From assembly GCA_902529645.1 (NCBI GenBank), contig CABZXO010000001.1, positions 1 through 64,000 on the forward strand: a stretch of 64,000 nucleotides of DNA, in the 5' to 3' direction. The stretch's first letter is position 1, and each line of letters opens with the position of its first letter. This stretch comes from an uncultured Pelagibacteraceae bacterium (GTDB taxonomy: Bacteria > Pseudomonadota > Alphaproteobacteria > Pelagibacterales > Pelagibacteraceae). The position numbers and the translations under genes were made by a program. A model generated the notes under the pieces. The model was not told where the DNA came from and did no database searches. It saw only the letters and a list, made by a program, of their open reading frames with translations. This document shows positions 61,088 through 64,000 of this stretch, in pieces.

Positions 61088-61973
61088 TACTTAAAATAAA
61101 TTTTTTCTGTAAAATTCCTTTCGAATTAGTTTTTACACTAAAAAAGAAGCCAGAATATCTAAATTTTCGCAAATCTGCTTTGTTCATTCCCTTTGTTGCA
61201 GTTGAAACATAAAGTTCTTTATTATTTTTACCTCCAAAGGCACAATTTGTTATGTTTTTTGCAGGGAACTGAATTCTATGAATTAATTTTGCGTTTTTAT
61301 TAAATACAGAAATACAAGCACCATGGAAATGAGCCACCCATAAATTTTTATTTTTATCTACAGTCATTCCATCAGGAACTCCTTCTTCTGGTGATAACTT
61401 TTTAAATATTTTTTTTTTAATTATTTTATTATTTTTATTAATCTTGATTTTATAGATAATTTTTTTTGGACTATCAGTGTGGTAAAAATTATATTTATCA
61501 ATAAACGCTGGGCCATTTGTAATTCTATAATTTTTATCAACTCTAGTTAATTTAAGATTTTTATCTAACTTATACAAAGATCCTTTTTCAATTTTTCTTT
61601 CTAAATTGTCCATAGTACCAAACCAAAGATTTCCAGCAGGATCTGTTTTGCCATCATTTATTCTATTTAATTTTATTTTTGACTCTACAGGTATTGATTT
61701 TAAAACTTTTTTTGATTTCAAATTTTGAATTCTTAATTCACCTTGTAATCCTAAGATAAATATATGATCTTTTATATGTGCAATGAAACCTATTTCTTTA
61801 TTAACTTTAAAAATGTTCTTTTTTTTACTTTTAATATTTAGAGAACAAATTTTCTTTTTCTTTATATCTACAAAATAAATAGAGTTATGCTCTTTAACCC
61901 AAAGTGTTCCTTCACCTAAAGTGCATCTTAATTTCCAAATTGGTTTTGGTTCTGTAGTTTTAATTTTATTCAT
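61062..61973 (-). CDS. SMP-30/gluconolactonase-family lactonase
   Basis: The 303-residue six-bladed propeller protein has metal-site motifs GEGTLW (E21), RINDGKTDPAGNLWFGTMD (Asn and Asp) and EEGVPDGMTVDKNKNLWVAH (Asp), and NCAFGGKNNKELYVSTA, all standard in SMP-30/regucalcin/gluconolactonase proteins. Such enzymes open sugar lactones to aldonates. No signal peptide is visible. It overlaps the dehydratase gene by eight bases and forms a three-gene unit with it and the FAH hydrolase, so it probably hydrolyses the lactone produced in the same sugar-acid pathway. Confidence 0.9.
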   Translation of the reverse strand: MNKIKTTEPKPIWKLRCTLGEGTLWVKEHNSIYFVDIKKKKICSLNIKSKKKNIFKVNKEIGFIAHIKDHIFILGLQGELRIQNLKSKKVLKSIPVESKIKLNRINDGKTDPAGNLWFGTMDNLERKIEKGSLYKLDKNLKLTRVDKNYRITNGPAFIDKYNFYHTDSPKKIIYKIKINKNNKIIKKKIFKKLSPEEGVPDGMTVDKNKNLWVAHFHGACISVFNKNAKLIHRIQFPAKNITNCAFGGKNNKELYVSTATKGMNKADLRKFRYSGFFFSVKTNSKGILQKKFILSNEEKRSLL

Positions 61974-63138
61974 TTACTTCAAACTCTTTAATAAAGTCCT
62001 CATTTGGGTTTATACCAATACCCACATTGTCTGTCACTGAAGCATATCCATTATTCTCTTTAACTTGATCTAAAATTGAAAAATTCTCTTTTGGTAAATC
62101 TGTTATAAAGATATTTTTTTCTGTAGTATCAAACTCTAGCATTGATTTTGTTGGAAATAATCCCCCTGGCATATCAGGTTGTGCAGTCAATAAATGAAGA
62201 TTGACTGCAATACTCACAGCAGATCCCCAAACATGATTGATAACTGGAATAAAGTTAGCCTGTGCCATAGCTGCAACTTTCAAATATTCTGTAATGCCAC
62301 CTAACCCACATACCTCTGGTTGAGCTATATCAATACATTCATTGGTAATTAATTTATTCCAACCATACTTTGTAAATTCTGCTTCACCACCTGCGACACT
62401 AGTAGATATCTTCTTTTTCAATTCTCGATATCCATTATAATCTTCTGGAGCAACAGGTTCCTCAAACCAATAAATATCTAGTTCATCAAGTCCTTTTCCA
62501 ACATAAAGAGCATCTTTTAAATTATAAGCATGATTTGCATCAACCATTAATTTAAACTCTTTACCTATAGAGTTTCTAACTGCTTGTACTAGCTTTAAAT
62601 CTTCTTTAGGACCTAATCCAACTTTCATTTTCATAGCTTTAAAGTTTTTTGATTTAATCTGTTTTGCTTCTTCTTGAAATAATGGAATTAACTCATTAAC
62701 TGGTTTTTGTTGCAACATCATCCCATATCCATATACAGGAACATCATCATTACATTTTCCTCCAACAAGTTGGTAAAGTGGAGCTTTCGTTTTCTTACCA
62801 AGTATGTCCCATAAAGCTATATCTACTCCTGATAAAGCTTGTATAGGCATACCTTTTTGACCACTATCTCTTAAAAGATTGTAAACTTTTTGCCATATAT
62901 GCTCTTTGTTTAAAGGGTCTTCACCAATCACCAAAGGCTGTATAACTTTTTCAACAATATACTTGTTTGCTAGGGCTATATTTCCAGGGCCAAAACACTC
63001 ACCCCAACCCGTTATCCCTTCATCTGTTTGGACTTCAACGAGGTGGGCTGTACGATGTTTATAGTATTGTTGTGAGTAACCGAGTTCTTTTTCTAACTCA
63101 TATCTAAGTACATGACTTTTAATAGAAGTTATTTTCAC
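61966..63138 (-). CDS. enolase-superfamily sugar-acid dehydratase (mandelate racemase/MLE family)
   Basis: A 390-residue enolase-superfamily enzyme. The KxK catalytic motif is K170-M-K172; metal ligands are D200 (VDANHAY), E226 (FEEPV) and E252 (GGEAEF), and a catalytic His is H302 (INHVWG). The capping N-terminal domain is normal. This family includes galactarate, fuconate, rhamnonate and gluconate dehydratases as well as racemases. The gene order suggests dehydration of an aldonate to a 2-keto-3-deoxy acid. Which sugar acid is used cannot be decided from the sequence. It starts six bases after the FAH gene. Confidence 0.9.
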   Translation of the reverse strand: MKITSIKSHVLRYELEKELGYSQQYYKHRTAHLVEVQTDEGITGWGECFGPGNIALANKYIVEKVIQPLVIGEDPLNKEHIWQKVYNLLRDSGQKGMPIQALSGVDIALWDILGKKTKAPLYQLVGGKCNDDVPVYGYGMMLQQKPVNELIPLFQEEAKQIKSKNFKAMKMKVGLGPKEDLKLVQAVRNSIGKEFKLMVDANHAYNLKDALYVGKGLDELDIYWFEEPVAPEDYNGYRELKKKISTSVAGGEAEFTKYGWNKLITNECIDIAQPEVCGLGGITEYLKVAAMAQANFIPVINHVWGSAVSIAVNLHLLTAQPDMPGGLFPTKSMLEFDTTEKNIFITDLPKENFSILDQVKENNGYASVTDNVGIGINPNEDFIKEFEVNE

Positions 63139-63144
63139 AACAAA

Positions 63145-63987
63145 TTATAAAGCAATTACCTTCGAGTTTTGCTCTCCTAAATTCTCAACTGATAATTTCA
63201 TCATATCACCAGCTTTTAAGAACTGCTGTGGCTTCATTCCCATGCCTACTCCTGGAGGTGTCCCTGTTGTAATAATATCTCCTGGTAAAAGAGTCATATA
63301 CTTGCTCAAATAAGATACTATCACATCAACATTAAATATCATTGTGCTTGTATTACCTGTTTGCATTCTTTTTCCGTTTACATCCAAGCTCATTTTTAAA
63401 TTATTAACGTCTGATATTTCATCTTTTGTAACTAAATGTGGACCAACAGGGCCGTAAGTGTCATGAGATTTTCCTTTAACCCATTGTCCCATTTTTTCAA
63501 GTTGCCACTCACGTTCACTTACATCATTTACCAAACAATAACCTAAAATATGATCTTGTGATTGATTTTCTGTAATATGTTTAGCTTCTTTACCAATTAC
63601 AATACCAAGCTCTACCTCCCAGTCTAATTTTTTTGATCCTGAAACTATTTCAACATCATCGTTGGGTCCAACTATACAGCTAGTTGCTTTCATAAAAACT
63701 ATTGGTTCTTTTGGAATATCTGCACCAACTTCAGCAGCATGATCAGAATAATTAAGGCCAATAGCTATAAACTTACGTGGGCTGGTTATACAAGATCCTA
63801 TTCTTTCATTTGAGGATAGTTCAGGTAAATTCGATAAATCAGCATTTTGTAACTTTGCAAAAGTCTCAAAGTTTAAAAAATCAGGATTTAAATCTTTAAT
63901 ATGAGAACTTATATCTCTAATTTTACCATCCTTATCCATAACAGCTGGCTTTTCACTTCCTTTTTGTCCTACTCTTAATAATTTCAT
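63145..63987 (-). CDS. fumarylacetoacetate hydrolase-family enzyme
   Basis: The 280-residue protein carries the FAH C-terminal fold: FIAIGLNYSDHAAEVG, PIVFMKATSCIVGPND, LDWEVELGIVIGKEA (metal Glu residues), CLVNDVSEREWQ, KSHDTYGPVGPHLVTKDE and LLPGDIITTGTPPGVGMG. Relatives in sugar pathways hydrolyse 2,4-diketo-3-deoxy acids (as in L-rhamnose and L-fucose breakdown) or ureidoglycolate. The position upstream of a dehydratase and a lactonase supports the first. An AAAGGAC ribosome site precedes the ATG at 63987, within the last bases of the window. Confidence 0.9.
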   Translation of the reverse strand: MKLLRVGQKGSEKPAVMDKDGKIRDISSHIKDLNPDFLNFETFAKLQNADLSNLPELSSNERIGSCITSPRKFIAIGLNYSDHAAEVGADIPKEPIVFMKATSCIVGPNDDVEIVSGSKKLDWEVELGIVIGKEAKHITENQSQDHILGYCLVNDVSEREWQLEKMGQWVKGKSHDTYGPVGPHLVTKDEISDVNNLKMSLDVNGKRMQTGNTSTMIFNVDVIVSYLSKYMTLLPGDIITTGTPPGVGMGMKPQQFLKAGDMMKLSVENLGEQNSKVIAL

Positions 63988-64000
63988 ATTTGTCCTTTTG

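Overview
The window looks like a stretch of a streamlined marine alphaproteobacterium of the SAR11 (Pelagibacterales) type. This is inferred from the very low GC content, gaps mostly under 100 bp, many overlapping genes, the alphaproteobacterial gene families, and the mix of sugar and organosulfur uptake genes. No rRNA, tRNA, insertion sequence, prophage or CRISPR array was seen. No gene-free stretch exceeds about 170 bp.

Bases 1-26400 hold a nearly complete type IV pilus locus. A leftward operon encodes a PilM-PilN fusion, PilO, PilP, a lipoprotein secretin (PilQ/MshL), the extension ATPase PilB and the platform protein PilC. A rightward set starts with the retraction ATPase PilT, then four minor prepilins (FimT, PilV, PilW and PilX types), a small secreted protein and a 1392-residue PilY1-like tip adhesin. 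A second leftward run is tightly packed: prepilin peptidase PilD, an autotransporter-like protein, a MoxR / DUF58 / transglutaminase (TgpA) module, the probable major pilin, and a second autotransporter-like protein. An RsbW-type kinase fragment (start of window) and an RsbU-type phosphatase (26552) flank the locus, which suggests partner-switch control.

Bases 27870-32380 hold a small unknown gene, a twin-HTH regulator with an operator-like repeat at its start, a bile-acid-type symporter, a phosphate acetyltransferase and a histidinol-dehydrogenase-family enzyme that may act on a sulfonate diol. Bases 32370-46760 are a carbohydrate-uptake island. One leftward ABC system (binding protein, two permeases, ATPase, with a GH63-like glycosidase) faces a rightward set: cupin, SnoaL-like protein, MetE-like methyltransferase, a second binding protein with two permeases but no ATPase, and a HAD-like protein lacking its catalytic aspartates. 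The single ATPase probably serves both.

Bases 46740-58400 are housekeeping and accessory genes: hydrolase, LysE exporter, VOC protein, CysE-CysK, an operon of seven small proteins (50753-53505), a tandem SMR pair, DUF952, DUF924, an inositol-monophosphatase-family enzyme, a 2-oxoglutarate dioxygenase, a flavin reductase and CcdA. The window ends with phosphoenolpyruvate carboxylase and a three-gene sugar-acid operon (FAH hydrolase, enolase-superfamily dehydratase, SMP-30 lactonase).
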